From Haloplanus litoreus (GTDB lineage Archaea > Halobacteriota > Halobacteria > Halobacteriales > Haloferacaceae), in NCBI RefSeq assembly GCF_042677945.1, contig NZ_JBHUDN010000009.1: a stretch of 64,000 bases of DNA. One strand, given 5' to 3'. The notes beneath the pieces were generated by a model. It made no database searches, had not been told where the DNA came from, and saw only the letters and a list, made by a program, of their open reading frames with translations. Position numbers and translations under genes: made by a program. This document shows positions 34,351 through 44,018 of this stretch, in pieces (position 1 is the stretch's first letter; each line of letters begins with the position of its first letter).

Positions 34351-35685
34351 CTAGAGGTCCCGCGGATCGACTTTCAGGAACTCCCGGAGGACGGCGGTTG
34401 CGTAAGATCCCCGCGGGAGCGAGAACGAGAGGGTGAGCGGGTCGCGGTCGACCGTCAGATCGGTCCCGACCAGTATCGCGCGTCGGGTGCCCGTCGAGTC
34501 GAAGTTGCCGGGCAAGTCGAAGTCCGACGGCGAGAGATTCAGGTCGGCGAGTACCTCGCGCTCGATGGCGCCCGGTTCGCCGTCACCGAGGGTCGTCTCG
34601 GTGCCGACGAGGGGTGCGGTGACGAACGCCCGCCCCCGGTCGCAGTGGCGAGCCACTACGTCCACCCGGTCCTCGGTCACCCGCTGGACCCGGTCGGTGT
34701 CGGGCGAGGGAAGGTCGGCCGGCGCGTCGGCGTCCGCGAACGCCACTACGTCGCCGACGGCGGGGCGGTCGAAAGGGAGGTCGCGACGCAGACGTTCCGA
34801 GACGATGCGGTTGAACGCGTACGACTGCGCCGCGTTGACGAACAGTCGCTGGAGGTTCCAGGGAACGGTCTCCAGTGCGGCACGGAAGTCCGCCGGTTCG
34901 GTCCCGCCGTTCTCGACCAGCGCGTGGAGCATCGAGCGCTCGTAGCCGAGGTGGCCCGGCATCGCGTCCAGCGCGGCCGCCCAGTTCGGGTCGGGGGTCG
35001 ACGCCACGTCGTCCACCCGTTCCCGGGCCTCTCGCGTTCGCTCCGGCTCCGTCTCGGCGGGATTGCCGACGTAGGCGAGCACCGCCTCGCGCCACTCTTC
35101 GCGGACGACGTGCAGACCCACCTCGTGGGTGACCGGGCGCTGACTGCCGAATCGCTGGTGGCCGAACCAGTTCGGCACCGCGGGGCGCCCGCCGCCGAAC
35201 GATTCCAGTGCGGCGATCACGCCGTTCACGGCGTCTGGGCGCGCCGGATCGGCCACTCCGATCTCGAAGGCGTTGCCCGCCAGGTCGCCGAACTCGAGGT
35301 TACGACCCACGCGACCCAGCGGTTCCAGGTCTGCGCCGTCGATGGCCGGCAGGTCGGCGGCTGCGACCCCTCGAATCGAGAACAGTTGCGTCGTGATCGC
35401 GCGCTTGTCCTTCGTTCCCGCCCACGACACCCGTTCGCGACTCACTCCGAGGGCATCCGAGAGCGCCCCCGCGAAGTCGTTGGTGTCCCAGTCGGTGAGC
35501 GTCGCTCTGACGAGTAGGTGGGGGTACGCTCCCTGATCGGCGTCGAGTGGTTCCGGATCGACGGCTTCGAGTTCCCGCACCCGGAAGGCCGCCGGCGTCG
35601 CCCGGAGGCGCCCACCGACTCCGGGGCCGTCGCTCACGTAGTAGTCGATGCCAACCTGCCGTTCCAGGGGGTGTGCCTCGCGCAT
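34351..35685 (-). CDS. truD: tRNA pseudouridine(13) synthase
   Basis: 444 residues with the catalytic Asp in AGTKDKRAITTQ, the VPNWFGHQRFG motif and the NAAQSYAFN insertion end. Isomerises U13 of tRNA. A normal neighbour of pth2 in haloarchaea, here separated from it by a metal-transporter-like gene. Confidence 0.95.
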   Translation of the reverse strand: MREAHPLERQVGIDYYVSDGPGVGGRLRATPAAFRVRELEAVDPEPLDADQGAYPHLLVRATLTDWDTNDFAGALSDALGVSRERVSWAGTKDKRAITTQLFSIRGVAAADLPAIDGADLEPLGRVGRNLEFGDLAGNAFEIGVADPARPDAVNGVIAALESFGGGRPAVPNWFGHQRFGSQRPVTHEVGLHVVREEWREAVLAYVGNPAETEPERTREARERVDDVASTPDPNWAAALDAMPGHLGYERSMLHALVENGGTEPADFRAALETVPWNLQRLFVNAAQSYAFNRIVSERLRRDLPFDRPAVGDVVAFADADAPADLPSPDTDRVQRVTEDRVDVVARHCDRGRAFVTAPLVGTETTLGDGEPGAIEREVLADLNLSPSDFDLPGNFDSTGTRRAILVGTDLTVDRDPLTLSFSLPRGSYATAVLREFLKVDPRDL

Positions 35686-35816
35686 TCGAGTCGTCGTCGA
35701 CCGTTCGGGATGCCGATGGGTGAGGGTGTCGGTTCTCGTACTGTCGGCTGTCAGTCAATCGAGAGACTCACCGTCCCGGGATGGCGACTATCTCGAAACA
35801 GTTACGGCCGCCGGGA

Positions 35817-36473
35817 TCAGCCGAGCAGTCCCGCCTGCTCGACCAGCAAGCGGAGACCGACGCCGACGCCGAGGAGGCCCGCGGACGCCCGAAGCGCCCG
35901 CTCGAAGCCGGCACCGAGCGCCCGTCCCCACAGGGCCGACACCGCCGCCATCGTCAGCACCGACCCGACGGCGAAGGCGCCGAGAAAGGAGGTGGCCGTC
36001 GGCAGGTCGGGCGCCGTCGACACTAGGGCGACGACGAGGGCGCCGCTCCCCGCGATGCCGTGCAAGGCGCCGACCATCGCCGAGTCGCCGTGCAGGTGGA
36101 CGTGCCGCCCCATCGACAGCCGTCCGACGTCGAGGTGGCCGTGGAGCGGGTGGGTCCCGTGGGTGTGTTCGCGGTGGCCGAGGACCCCGACGAGCATTCG
36201 GGCGCCGAGGTAGACCAACACGACGCCGACGGCCGCCTCGAAGAGACCGACGGCCGCGTCGGGGAGACGAAGTCCGAACAGGAGCAGGCCGAGGCCGAGC
36301 GCGGCGATGGGAAGCGTGTGGCCGACCCCCCACGACGCGCCGACGAGCACCGGCCACGCGGGCGTTCCGTCCTCGCCGTCGACGAGCGTCGCTATCGCGG
36401 CGAGGTGATCCGTTTCGAGGGCGTGCCGCGCGCCGAGAGCACCCCCGGCGACGGCGGCGGCGACGAGTGACAC
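35817..36473 (-). CDS. NiCoT/UreH-like metal transporter
   Basis: 218 residues from a GTG, about six helices. HALETDHLAAI in helix 1-2 matches the His-x4-Asp-His signature of nickel/cobalt permeases and UreH; a second GVGHT and a His-rich loop (HTHGTHPLHGHLDV and HVHLHGDSA) lie in the middle, suited to metal binding. It lies between truD and pth2, all minus strand. Direction of transport unknown. Confidence 0.85.
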   Translation of the reverse strand: MSLVAAAVAGGALGARHALETDHLAAIATLVDGEDGTPAWPVLVGASWGVGHTLPIAALGLGLLLFGLRLPDAAVGLFEAAVGVVLVYLGARMLVGVLGHREHTHGTHPLHGHLDVGRLSMGRHVHLHGDSAMVGALHGIAGSGALVVALVSTAPDLPTATSFLGAFAVGSVLTMAAVSALWGRALGAGFERALRASAGLLGVGVGLRLLVEQAGLLG

Positions 36474-36645
36474 ACCCGCCGGTCGTCGCCCCGGCGCTTA
36501 ATTCGCGTGGTTCGTGCTCCCCCGCTGCCCGCTCCCGACCGTCGATCCGGTGGCGACTTCGGACGAACTCTAGCGGGCGCTCCGCCGAATCCGGAGAGGA
36601 CCCTGAAAGACTGCCGTTGTCACGACGACTCGCCGGTCGAGTGTA

Positions 36646-36777
36646 GTGTTCGATCACACGACGCGGCGGCGGTTCGTCGTCGCCGCGGGCGCGCTGACCA
36701 CGGCGACGCTCGCTGGCTGTGCGGACTTCGGCTCCGACGGTGACGACGAGACGAACGTGACGTCGATGGACGAGTGA
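36646..36777 (+). CDS. Tiny Tat lipoprotein
   Basis: 43 residues from a GTG at 36646: TRRRFVVAAGALTTATLAGC, then an acidic tail. The twin-Arg and LAGC lipobox leave only about 17 residues after the lipidated Cys. Codon quality is good. Function unknown; it may be a short surface tag or degraded lipoprotein. Confidence 0.55.
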   Translation: MFDHTTRRRFVVAAGALTTATLAGCADFGSDGDDETNVTSMDE

Positions 36778-36804
36778 CCGGTCGCCCGTGCTCGGCCGAG
36801 ACGC

Positions 36805-37143
36805 TCAGTACAACGAGAGGTCGCCCGTCACCCGGTCGACGTCGTCGTCGTCGCCGGGTCCCACCGCGAGCGCCGTCACCGTGCCGGGTTCCAGTTGGGT
36901 GTGGCCGGCGTCCCGGATGATGGCGTTCGGCAGGCCCGCACGTTCGGCGGCGTCGGCCAACTCGAACAGTTCGGACTCGCCGCTCGCCTTCAGAACCACC
37001 TTCTTCTGTCCCTCACCCTTCCACGCCCGGCGGGTGCGCTCGTCGGCATCCTCGTAGGCCGACAGCGCGGCGTGTGCGACCTGTGCGGCGAGTTTCCCCT
37101 GTCCCATCCCGAGATCCGTTCGTGCGACGATGGCCTGTTTCAT
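36805..37143 (-). CDS. pth2: Peptidyl-tRNA hydrolase 2
   Basis: 112 residues with KQAIVARTDLGMGQGKLAAQ and a late RDAGHTQLEPGT, the Pth2 signatures. Rescues tRNA from dropped-off peptidyl-tRNA. ATG at 37143. Confidence 0.94.
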   Translation of the reverse strand: MKQAIVARTDLGMGQGKLAAQVAHAALSAYEDADERTRRAWKGEGQKKVVLKASGESELFELADAAERAGLPNAIIRDAGHTQLEPGTVTALAVGPGDDDDVDRVTGDLSLY

Positions 37144-37242
37144 GGCCCACCGTCCACGCGGGCGGGCCAAAGCGTCGTCGGTACGGCCTCACCCCCCGAC
37201 CGATTCGGGTGGCCGCCGGTGGCGATTTTCACACCGTGGATC

Positions 37243-38328
37243 TCAGTACGCGTCGGCGTCGACCAGTCGCTGCGCGATGCGCTGGGCGCCGACGGCCGCC
37301 GACAGCTCGGGCTGGTCCGGCGCCACCGCCTCGACGTCGCGCTGGAGTTCCTCGCTCAGGCGCTCCTCGAACTCCGCGACGATGCCCGGGATGCAGGCCA
37401 TCCCGCCCGTCAACACGATGGGGCGATCCAGCGCCAACTGGTACACCTTGATGTGGTCGTTGGCGAGTTCCGGCAGGAAGGCGTTGGCCACCTCATCGAC
37501 GGCTTCGTCGACGTACTCGTCGACGGCGTCCATGACGCTGCGCTCGATGGTGAACTCGTGGGAGCCGCCACCGGGCTGTTGGATCACGTCGGTGAACGGC
37601 TCGAAGTCCACGAAGTCGGCGTGTTCCTCCTTGTACTCGCGGGCGGTCGTGTTGTCGATGTTGACCCGACCCTGGGTCTCCTCCTCGACGTAGTTGGCGA
37701 TCATGCGGTCTACCTCGTTGCCGGTGACCGCGCCGGTGGTGAAGGGGACCAGTTGTTCGCCACGGCGGTACGCCGACGCTTCGAGGTTCGTCGACCCCAG
37801 ATTCACCGTGACGAAGATGTCCTCGACGGCTTCTAGGTCGTCGCCGAGGGCGGGCACCGACCCGCAGAGCGATTCCGGATAGCTACGGATTAGCGCCTCG
37901 CCGATGGCGCTCCCCTCGATGACCGACTGCAGGTTCTCCAGCCCCCGTTCGTTGTCGATGGTCGGGATGGCGTACACCACGGCGCTGTCCGTCGGCACGT
38001 CGTTCGCCCCGACGACTTCCTCGAAGAACGTCGCCGTCAGCTCCGCCCCGGACTCGTCCTCCGGAAGGCCCGAGCGGAGGGTGTACTGCACGCGGTCGGG
38101 GTACTCCGTCGCCGCCTCCTCGCCGTAGAGGACGCGCTCCTCGCCCGTGATGACGTCCTCGTAGGTCGCCAGGCAGGTGAGCGTCTTGACCGTTCGCAGT
38201 CCGCCGTCGCCGTCGGGAATCGCGATGACCGTCCGGGTGCTTCCGAGTTTCACGCCGATGGCCGTCGGCTCCCCACCGTCGCCGTCGCCGACTGCCTCGT
38301 CGCCTTCGTTCTCGTCGGAGTCGCTCAT
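37243..38328 (-). CDS. Actin/MreB-fold protein (salactin/volactin-like)
   Basis: 361 residues after an acidic tail. Visible actin-fold nucleotide motifs: phosphate 1 GVKLGSTRTVIAI (about 25-37), phosphate 2 VTVNLGSTNLEA, and adenosine GGMACIPGI. Size and the haloarchaeal setting match the actin homologues reported in haloarchaea (salactin, volactin) that make dynamic filaments; identity to those is my inference. Upstream gene on the same strand is a FlaD/E-domain protein. Confidence 0.8.
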   Translation of the reverse strand: MSDSDENEGDEAVGDGDGGEPTAIGVKLGSTRTVIAIPDGDGGLRTVKTLTCLATYEDVITGEERVLYGEEAATEYPDRVQYTLRSGLPEDESGAELTATFFEEVVGANDVPTDSAVVYAIPTIDNERGLENLQSVIEGSAIGEALIRSYPESLCGSVPALGDDLEAVEDIFVTVNLGSTNLEASAYRRGEQLVPFTTGAVTGNEVDRMIANYVEEETQGRVNIDNTTAREYKEEHADFVDFEPFTDVIQQPGGGSHEFTIERSVMDAVDEYVDEAVDEVANAFLPELANDHIKVYQLALDRPIVLTGGMACIPGIVAEFEERLSEELQRDVEAVAPDQPELSAAVGAQRIAQRLVDADAY

Positions 38329-38377
38329 ACGGCCGCCGCTACACGCGGGTGTGATAAATAAGCACTCCCGGAGTCGG

Positions 38378-38887
38378 TCACCGGCCGGCGATCGAGGCCA
38401 GCCGAGCGACGTAGTGCAGGCTCACCCGATGGTCGTCGGCGTCGAGATCGTTGTCGGCGTTGGCCCGCGCGTCGTCGATGCCGGTGAGGTAGGCCTCCAG
38501 CGCCGCCGCAGCGTCGTTCCCCAGCCAGCCGACCGATTCGTAGAACGCGAGGGCGTCGGCTACCGACTCGCGGCCCGCCTGCAACACGAGGAACTCCAGC
38601 CACTCGAAGATCAGCGCCTCGGCGCTCAGCGACGCCGGGAGCGCGGGGAGGTAAGGCCGATCTAGCGGCCCGCCCTGGTGGTCCATCGCGACCAGATCGC
38701 GCGTCACCGACGACTCGAACGCGGCGGCGGCCGCCGGGCGGTCGGCCGCCTCGGCGTCGCTCTGCGCCGACTCGTCGGCTCCTCGCTCCGCGTCGCCTTC
38801 GCTCGGCCACTCCGCGCCCCCGGCGGGCGACGCACCGCTGGCCGCCCGGAGTTCGTCGAGGTCGTAGTTCCGCGGGTCGATGGCCAT
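38378..38887 (-). CDS. FlaD/FlaE-domain protein
   Basis: 169 residues. An acidic low-complexity N-terminus, then the archaellum FlaD/E core: YLPALPASLSAEALIFEWLE, FLVLQAGRES, ALAFYESVGWLG and the final HRVSLHYVARLASI. ArlD/E proteins couple the chemotaxis signal to the archaellum motor; this copy is far from any arl cluster and only 49 nt upstream of an actin-like gene. Confidence 0.82.
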   Translation of the reverse strand: MAIDPRNYDLDELRAASGASPAGGAEWPSEGDAERGADESAQSDAEAADRPAAAAAFESSVTRDLVAMDHQGGPLDRPYLPALPASLSAEALIFEWLEFLVLQAGRESVADALAFYESVGWLGNDAAAALEAYLTGIDDARANADNDLDADDHRVSLHYVARLASIAGR

Positions 38888-39053
38888 CGAACGCCGGGGA
38901 GTAGAACCCCCCGAGAATTAAAACTTCCCGCCAGTCGGACGCCCGTCGGCCGCGACGGCGAGGGCGCCGCTCATACGGTTTCTTGTACGTCAGTACCGGT
39001 GGTTCGCCGGGTCGTCTCGGTGACCCACCGGGACACAGTTACAGTAATCCGTC

Positions 39054-40226
39054 TCAGGCGTCGATCCCGAGCACCCGGTTGCCGACGACGAGCGCCACGA
39101 GGGCGGCGAGTAGCGCGGCGACGACCCCGTACGCTGCGAACCAGCCGACCGCTTCGGCAACCGTCCCCGTCACGCCGCTCCCGAGCGAGCTGACGAGCAA
39201 CACCACCGTTCGCACGAGGCCGAAGCCGGTCCCGCGCTCGTCGGCGGCGAGATGGTCCATGAACCGGGAGTTGACGACGCCCGGCCACGAGAGTCCGAGA
39301 CCGACCAGTCCCGCTCCCGGCACCACCGCGACGAGCCCCCCGTCACCGAACAGGAACAGGGCGTAGCCGACGACGCCGGCGAGAAACGACACCACGAGGG
39401 CCGAGTCGCGGCCGGTCGAATCGGACAGCCAGCCCAGGCCGGGGGCGGTGACGATGGTGAGCGCGAACACCGCACCGAAGACGAGGCTCGCGCGCTCGGT
39501 GGTCAGTCCCACGTGGGCCACGAGGAAAGTCGGAAAGAAGGAAGCGAAGGACTGCCAGGTGAAGAAGGCGACCATGGCCAGTACCGTGGTGAAGCCGATG
39601 CTCGGCCGGGTGAGCAGGGCGATCAGGCGACGGGGATTCACCCCCGTGGCCGACGCGCCGCGCTGGGACGGGGGGGTCTCGGGGACGCGCCACGCGAACA
39701 GGAGGAGGACGACGGGCGCGACGGCCGCGGGCACGAGTACCCCCGCGCGCCAGTCGAACCGTGTGGCCGCGGCGGCGCTCGCGACGGGGGCGAGCAGCCC
39801 CGCCGCCGACGCGCCGATTTCGTGGATGCCGAGCGCTCGGCCCGTGTCGTCGAACTGGGTGGTGAGAAACGAGGTGCCCGCGGTGAAGTACAGTCCCGCG
39901 GACGCCCCGAGCGTGACGGCCGCGACGGCGAAGACGAGGAAGGTAGGGGCGCTCGCGAGTCCGAGACTCGTCGCAGCGATGCCCCCCATCGCGAGGAGGA
40001 TGACGCGGCGCTCGCCGATTCGGTCGGCGACGATCCCACCGGGAAACTGGAACAGGGCGTAGGCGGCCCACATCCCCGACAGCGCAACCCCGACCGTCCC
40101 CGTCGTGACGCCGAAGGCGTCGATGATGTCGGGCACGAGGGGACTCGGCGCCAGTCGGGCGACCATCGTCACGAAGAAGGCCGCCGTCGTCACGCCGAGC
40201 AGGTCCCAGCCGCCACTTCGGTCCAT
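39054..40226 (-). CDS. MFS transporter
   Basis: 390 residues with 12 helices; the loop 2-3 GGIVADRIGERRV is the MFS signature. Substrate unknown. Long sugar-phosphate-type cues absent. Confidence 0.9.
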   Translation of the reverse strand: MDRSGGWDLLGVTTAAFFVTMVARLAPSPLVPDIIDAFGVTTGTVGVALSGMWAAYALFQFPGGIVADRIGERRVILLAMGGIAATSLGLASAPTFLVFAVAAVTLGASAGLYFTAGTSFLTTQFDDTGRALGIHEIGASAAGLLAPVASAAAATRFDWRAGVLVPAAVAPVVLLLFAWRVPETPPSQRGASATGVNPRRLIALLTRPSIGFTTVLAMVAFFTWQSFASFFPTFLVAHVGLTTERASLVFGAVFALTIVTAPGLGWLSDSTGRDSALVVSFLAGVVGYALFLFGDGGLVAVVPGAGLVGLGLSWPGVVNSRFMDHLAADERGTGFGLVRTVVLLVSSLGSGVTGTVAEAVGWFAAYGVVAALLAALVALVVGNRVLGIDA

Positions 40227-40307
40227 CGTCGGGGGATCAGCCGCGATCAGCTTCGTTCTTGCGTTTGCCGGGTGGCTTTTTACCGACCGGGCGACATTGG
40301 TTCGGGT

Positions 40308-41510
40308 ATGGATCCCGGGGACGTCGAGTACGAACCGGTCAGCGTGAAGGCCGTCCTCGTCGAGATGAAGGACACGGCCGAACTCCTCATCGACCTGGCA
40401 TACTCGGCGGTCCTCCACGGAAGCGACGAGGTGGCCGCGGAGGTACTCGAACTCGAAGAGCGGATGGACGTGTTGCAGTTGCAGGCGCGGATGAGCCTCC
40501 TGATGGCCGCCCGCAACCCGGAGGACGCCGAGAAGTTGGCACCCGTCCTCGGTGTCGTCGGCGCCACCGAGAAGATCAGCGACGCCGCGGGCGACATCGC
40601 CAAAATCGTCCTGGAGGATATCGGCGTCCCCGAAGCGATGCGGACGGCCATCCCGGAGGCCGTCGAGACGGTGGTGCGTGCGCAGGTCGCCCCCGGCTCC
40701 GAGTACGTCGGCGCCTCCCTCGGTGGCCTCAACCTCGAAACCGAGACCGGCGTCCGGATGATCGCGCTCCGCCGGGCCGGCGAGTGGATCGTCAACCCGG
40801 ACCGAGACACCACGTTCGCGGCCGACGACGTGGTGCTCCTCCGGGGCACCGAGATGGGGCTGTCGACGGTGTACGAGGCGGTCACGGGCGACGTCTACGA
40901 ACCGCCCGATCCGGTCGACTCCACCATCGACGACCTGGAGCGTGCCGTCGACTCCATCGTCCTCATGAAGAACATGAGCGAACTCGCGGTGGATCTGGCC
41001 TACGGCTCCATCCTCTTCGACAGCGAGGGCGTCGCCGCGGAGGTGGTCGAACTCGAAGCGGAGGTCGACGCCCTGAAGTCACGGTTCGAGGCGTGGGTGT
41101 TGCGCGCCGCGGGTCGGGTCGAAGACCCCATCACGCTCCGGGGATTAGTCCACCTCGCTAGCGCGACGGAGGTCATCAGCGACGCCGCACTAGAGATCAG
41201 CGAGGGCGTCCTCCGCGGTCTCGACACCCACCCCGTCGTCGCCGCTGCGGTCGAGGAGTCCGACGAAGTGATCGTCCGGGTCGACGTGACCGTGGGGAGT
41301 CCGCTGGCCGACGCTTCGCTCGGCGACCTGAAGGTGAAGACCGAGACGGGGATGCGCGTCATCGCCGTCCGCCGCGACGACGGCGACTGGGTGATCTCAC
41401 CCGGTCCCGAGACGACCGTCTTCGTCGACGACGTGTTGATCGCCAAGGGAACCAGAGACGGTGCGGCGCGGCTGGCCGAACTCGCCGGCGGCGACGAATC
41501 GGCCGCCTAG
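40308..41510 (+). CDS. Duplicated PhoU-like / TrkA-C protein
   Basis: 400 residues in two similar halves, each an antiparallel helical PhoU-like part (e.g. LLIDLAYSAVLHGSDEVAAEV; LAVDLAYGSILFDSEGVAAEV) followed by a TrkA_C domain (LNLETETGVRMIALRR; LKVKTETGMRVIAVRR). Such proteins regulate potassium uptake systems. No transporter is beside it. TATA-like CTTTTTACC about 28 nt before the start suggests a leaderless gene. Its stop shares the tetramer CTAG with the convergent gene. Confidence 0.85.
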   Translation: MDPGDVEYEPVSVKAVLVEMKDTAELLIDLAYSAVLHGSDEVAAEVLELEERMDVLQLQARMSLLMAARNPEDAEKLAPVLGVVGATEKISDAAGDIAKIVLEDIGVPEAMRTAIPEAVETVVRAQVAPGSEYVGASLGGLNLETETGVRMIALRRAGEWIVNPDRDTTFAADDVVLLRGTEMGLSTVYEAVTGDVYEPPDPVDSTIDDLERAVDSIVLMKNMSELAVDLAYGSILFDSEGVAAEVVELEAEVDALKSRFEAWVLRAAGRVEDPITLRGLVHLASATEVISDAALEISEGVLRGLDTHPVVAAAVEESDEVIVRVDVTVGSPLADASLGDLKVKTETGMRVIAVRRDDGDWVISPGPETTVFVDDVLIAKGTRDGAARLAELAGGDESAA

Positions 41511-41797
41511 AGGCGGCGCGAGAGGCGGACTGCCGTCGCCGCGGTCAGCACAGCCGTCACGAGTAGCGCCGTCGCCGACGCGAGGACGAATCCGAGGAGG
41601 AGGAACCAGCCCTCGGGGCCGACGACGGGATAGCGCTGAGTGCCGGCGACCGGCCCGAACAACTCGAAGACGCGCACGAGGTAGACGAGGACCGCGAGGA
41701 CGGCGCCGGCGGCGACGCCGACGGTCGCGTTCCGCCGCACCCGCAGGGCATCGAGGAGTCCCGCCGACGGCGGCCGGTCCGGTCGTTCGTCGCTCAC
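41507..41797 (-). CDS. Small two-helix membrane protein
   Basis: 96 residues from a GTG at 41797. Helices at about 24-43 and 62-88 with a short VAGTQRYPVVGPEG external loop between. Convergent with the potassium-regulator gene; both stops lie in CTAG. Family not recognised. Confidence 0.7.
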   Translation of the reverse strand: MSDERPDRPPSAGLLDALRVRRNATVGVAAGAVLAVLVYLVRVFELFGPVAGTQRYPVVGPEGWFLLLGFVLASATALLVTAVLTAATAVRLSRRL

Positions 41798-41928
41798 GGG
41801 TGGAGTCGGGACTCCACGATCAAAGCCCCATCGCTGTGTCGCCGCGAGGTACGCACCCCGTCGCCGTCTCGTGGCCACGTCCGTCCGCGACCGAATCGCT
41901 CAAAGGGGATGAGTCCCTGTGTCGAACA

Positions 41929-42885
41929 ATGACTTCGGTGGGAAGCGCGGATGCATCGCCCGGGACGGTCGATATCGGCCGTCTCGAGGTTGGCGAGACG
42001 CGCGACGGTAGCACGTTCGGTCTCCCCGTCGCCGTCGTCGAGGGCGCCCGCGACGGATCGACCCTCTACGTCCAGGCGGCCAGTGACGGCGACGAACTCA
42101 ACGGCGTCGGCGTGGTACAACGCGTCGTCCCGCAACTCGACCCCGAGGAACTCGCGGGGACGGTCGTCGTCGTCGGCATCGTCAACTACCACGCCTTCCA
42201 GGTGGCCGAACACCGCAATCCCATCGACGACACGAAGATGAACCGGGCGTACCCCGGCGACGAGAGCGGCACGTCGAGTGAACGGATCGCGGCCGCCACC
42301 TACGACGTGGCCCGGGACGCGGACCTCATCCTCGATCTGCACCAGGGCTCGACGAGTCGAATGATCGACGAGGTGCGCGTCCGGTGTGGCCGTCGCCACC
42401 GCCTCCACTCGCAGTGTCTCGACCTCGCCAAGACGTTCGGTTGCGGGTACGTCCTCGATCAGAAGGGGCCGGACGGCCAGTTGGCCCGCGTCGCCCCGTC
42501 CGACGGCGTCCCCGCGGTCGACCCCGAACTCGGCGGTGCCGTCGGCTGGGACGAGGCGAGCATCGCCAAGGGCGTCGAGGGTGTGTTCAACGTACTCCGC
42601 GGCTACGACTTCCTCGACGGCGACGCCCCCGTCGAGACCCAGACCCGCGCCAAGGCGTTCGACCAGTACGGCTCGCCGGTCGGCGGTCTGGTCCGCTACC
42701 ACCACGATCTCGGCGACCGAGTGAGTGCCGACGAGACGTTGTTCGAGGTCACCGACCCCTTCGGCGGACTGAAGGCCCGGATCACCGCCGACAACGACGG
42801 CATCTTCTGGCGGAGTCGCCGCCTCCCGCAGGTCGCCACCGGCGAGTACGTCTGTTCGGTCGGCAAGAACGTCGACACCTACTGA
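41929..42885 (+). CDS. Succinylglutamate desuccinylase/aspartoacylase family protein
   Basis: 318 residues from the ATG at 41929. Zn-hydrolase motifs: ASDGDELNG (at the usual GxHGNE place but with D-G-D-E), NxNRAYPG-type MNRAYPGDESG, DLHQGSTSRM and a late EVTDPFGG. It deacylates a small amide, substrate unknown. Overlaps no neighbour; the threonine synthase-like gene starts 2 nt later. Confidence 0.85.
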   Translation: MTSVGSADASPGTVDIGRLEVGETRDGSTFGLPVAVVEGARDGSTLYVQAASDGDELNGVGVVQRVVPQLDPEELAGTVVVVGIVNYHAFQVAEHRNPIDDTKMNRAYPGDESGTSSERIAAATYDVARDADLILDLHQGSTSRMIDEVRVRCGRRHRLHSQCLDLAKTFGCGYVLDQKGPDGQLARVAPSDGVPAVDPELGGAVGWDEASIAKGVEGVFNVLRGYDFLDGDAPVETQTRAKAFDQYGSPVGGLVRYHHDLGDRVSADETLFEVTDPFGGLKARITADNDGIFWRSRRLPQVATGEYVCSVGKNVDTY

Positions 42886-42887
42886 CG

Positions 42888-44003
42888 ATGCCGGTGGGCC
42901 TCGTCTGCCCGGCGTGTGGCCGCGCTTACGACGACCGCTGGCGCTGTACCTGCGGTGCCCCGCTCGATTTCGCCTCGCTCCCGCGTCCGGACGGGCCCGC
43001 ACCCGACTTCTCCGCCTTCGACGGCCGCCACGGCCTGTGGGCGTTCGCCGACTTCCTCCCGGTCGAGACGCCCGTCTCGCTGGGCGAGGGGCTCACGCCG
43101 CTCGTCGACGCCCCCGCCTGGGACGCGACGTTCAAACTCGAGTACGTCTCCCCGACGGGGAGTTTCAAGGATCGCGGCGCCGCCACGGTGATCTCGCGGG
43201 CGGTCGACCGCGGCGTCGGCCGGGTCGTCGAGGACTCCTCGGGCAACGCCGGCGCGGCCATCGCGACCTACGCCGCCCGCGCGGGTCTCGACGCCGACGT
43301 GTACGTCCCCGCGTCGGTCACGCCGGCGAAACGGCGGGCCATCGAGTCGACCGGAGCGCGGGTGATCGAAATCGAGGGGGGCCGCGAGGCGGTCGCCGAG
43401 GCGTGTCGGCGGGCGGTCGAGAGGGACGCGGAACCACGTTCGTCGCCCGAACGGGCGGCATCCGGTGGCGGCTGGTACGCCAGCCACGCCTGGAATCCCG
43501 CCTTCTTCGTCGGGACCGCCACGTTCGGCATCGAACTCGCTGCACAACGGGACTGGTCGGTCCCCGACGCAGTGGTCGTCCCCCTCGGCCACGGGACGCT
43601 CCTGCTCGGCGCCTACCGTGGCTTCCGAGCGCTGGTCGAGGCGGGCTGGATCGACGAACTTCCCCGCCTGCTGGCCGTCCAGGCCACGGGCTACGCCCCG
43701 GTGGCCGACGACCGGGAGGGAACCGCCGGCGACGCGGCGACCAACGACCTCGCGGACGGCATCCAGGTCAGAGCGCCGGTGCGACGCGACGACATCGAAT
43801 CGGCCCTCGACGCGACGGACGGAACCGCCGTCGCGGTGTCGGCCGACGCAGTCCGGGCGGCGCTGACGGACCTGCGAGAGGCGGGGTTCGGCGTCGAACC
43901 CACCGCCGCCGTCGCGCCGGCGGGGCTTCGGACCTACCGCGATCGAGGGGTCGTGGACGCGGACGCGGACGTGGTCGTCCCGCTCACCGGGCGCGCGAAG
44001 TGA
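42888..44003 (+). CDS. Threonine synthase-like PLP enzyme
   Basis: 371 residues with an N-terminal zinc ribbon (CPACG, CTCG), then the PLP Lys in SPTGSFKDRG and the phosphate loop SSGNAGAA. The family includes ThrC and cysteate-synthase-like paralogues; substrate assignment is by similarity only. Tight operon with the desuccinylase-type gene. Confidence 0.85.
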   Translation: MPVGLVCPACGRAYDDRWRCTCGAPLDFASLPRPDGPAPDFSAFDGRHGLWAFADFLPVETPVSLGEGLTPLVDAPAWDATFKLEYVSPTGSFKDRGAATVISRAVDRGVGRVVEDSSGNAGAAIATYAARAGLDADVYVPASVTPAKRRAIESTGARVIEIEGGREAVAEACRRAVERDAEPRSSPERAASGGGWYASHAWNPAFFVGTATFGIELAAQRDWSVPDAVVVPLGHGTLLLGAYRGFRALVEAGWIDELPRLLAVQATGYAPVADDREGTAGDAATNDLADGIQVRAPVRRDDIESALDATDGTAVAVSADAVRAALTDLREAGFGVEPTAAVAPAGLRTYRDRGVVDADADVVVPLTGRAK

Positions 44004-44018
44004 GCCGCGGACTCCGAC

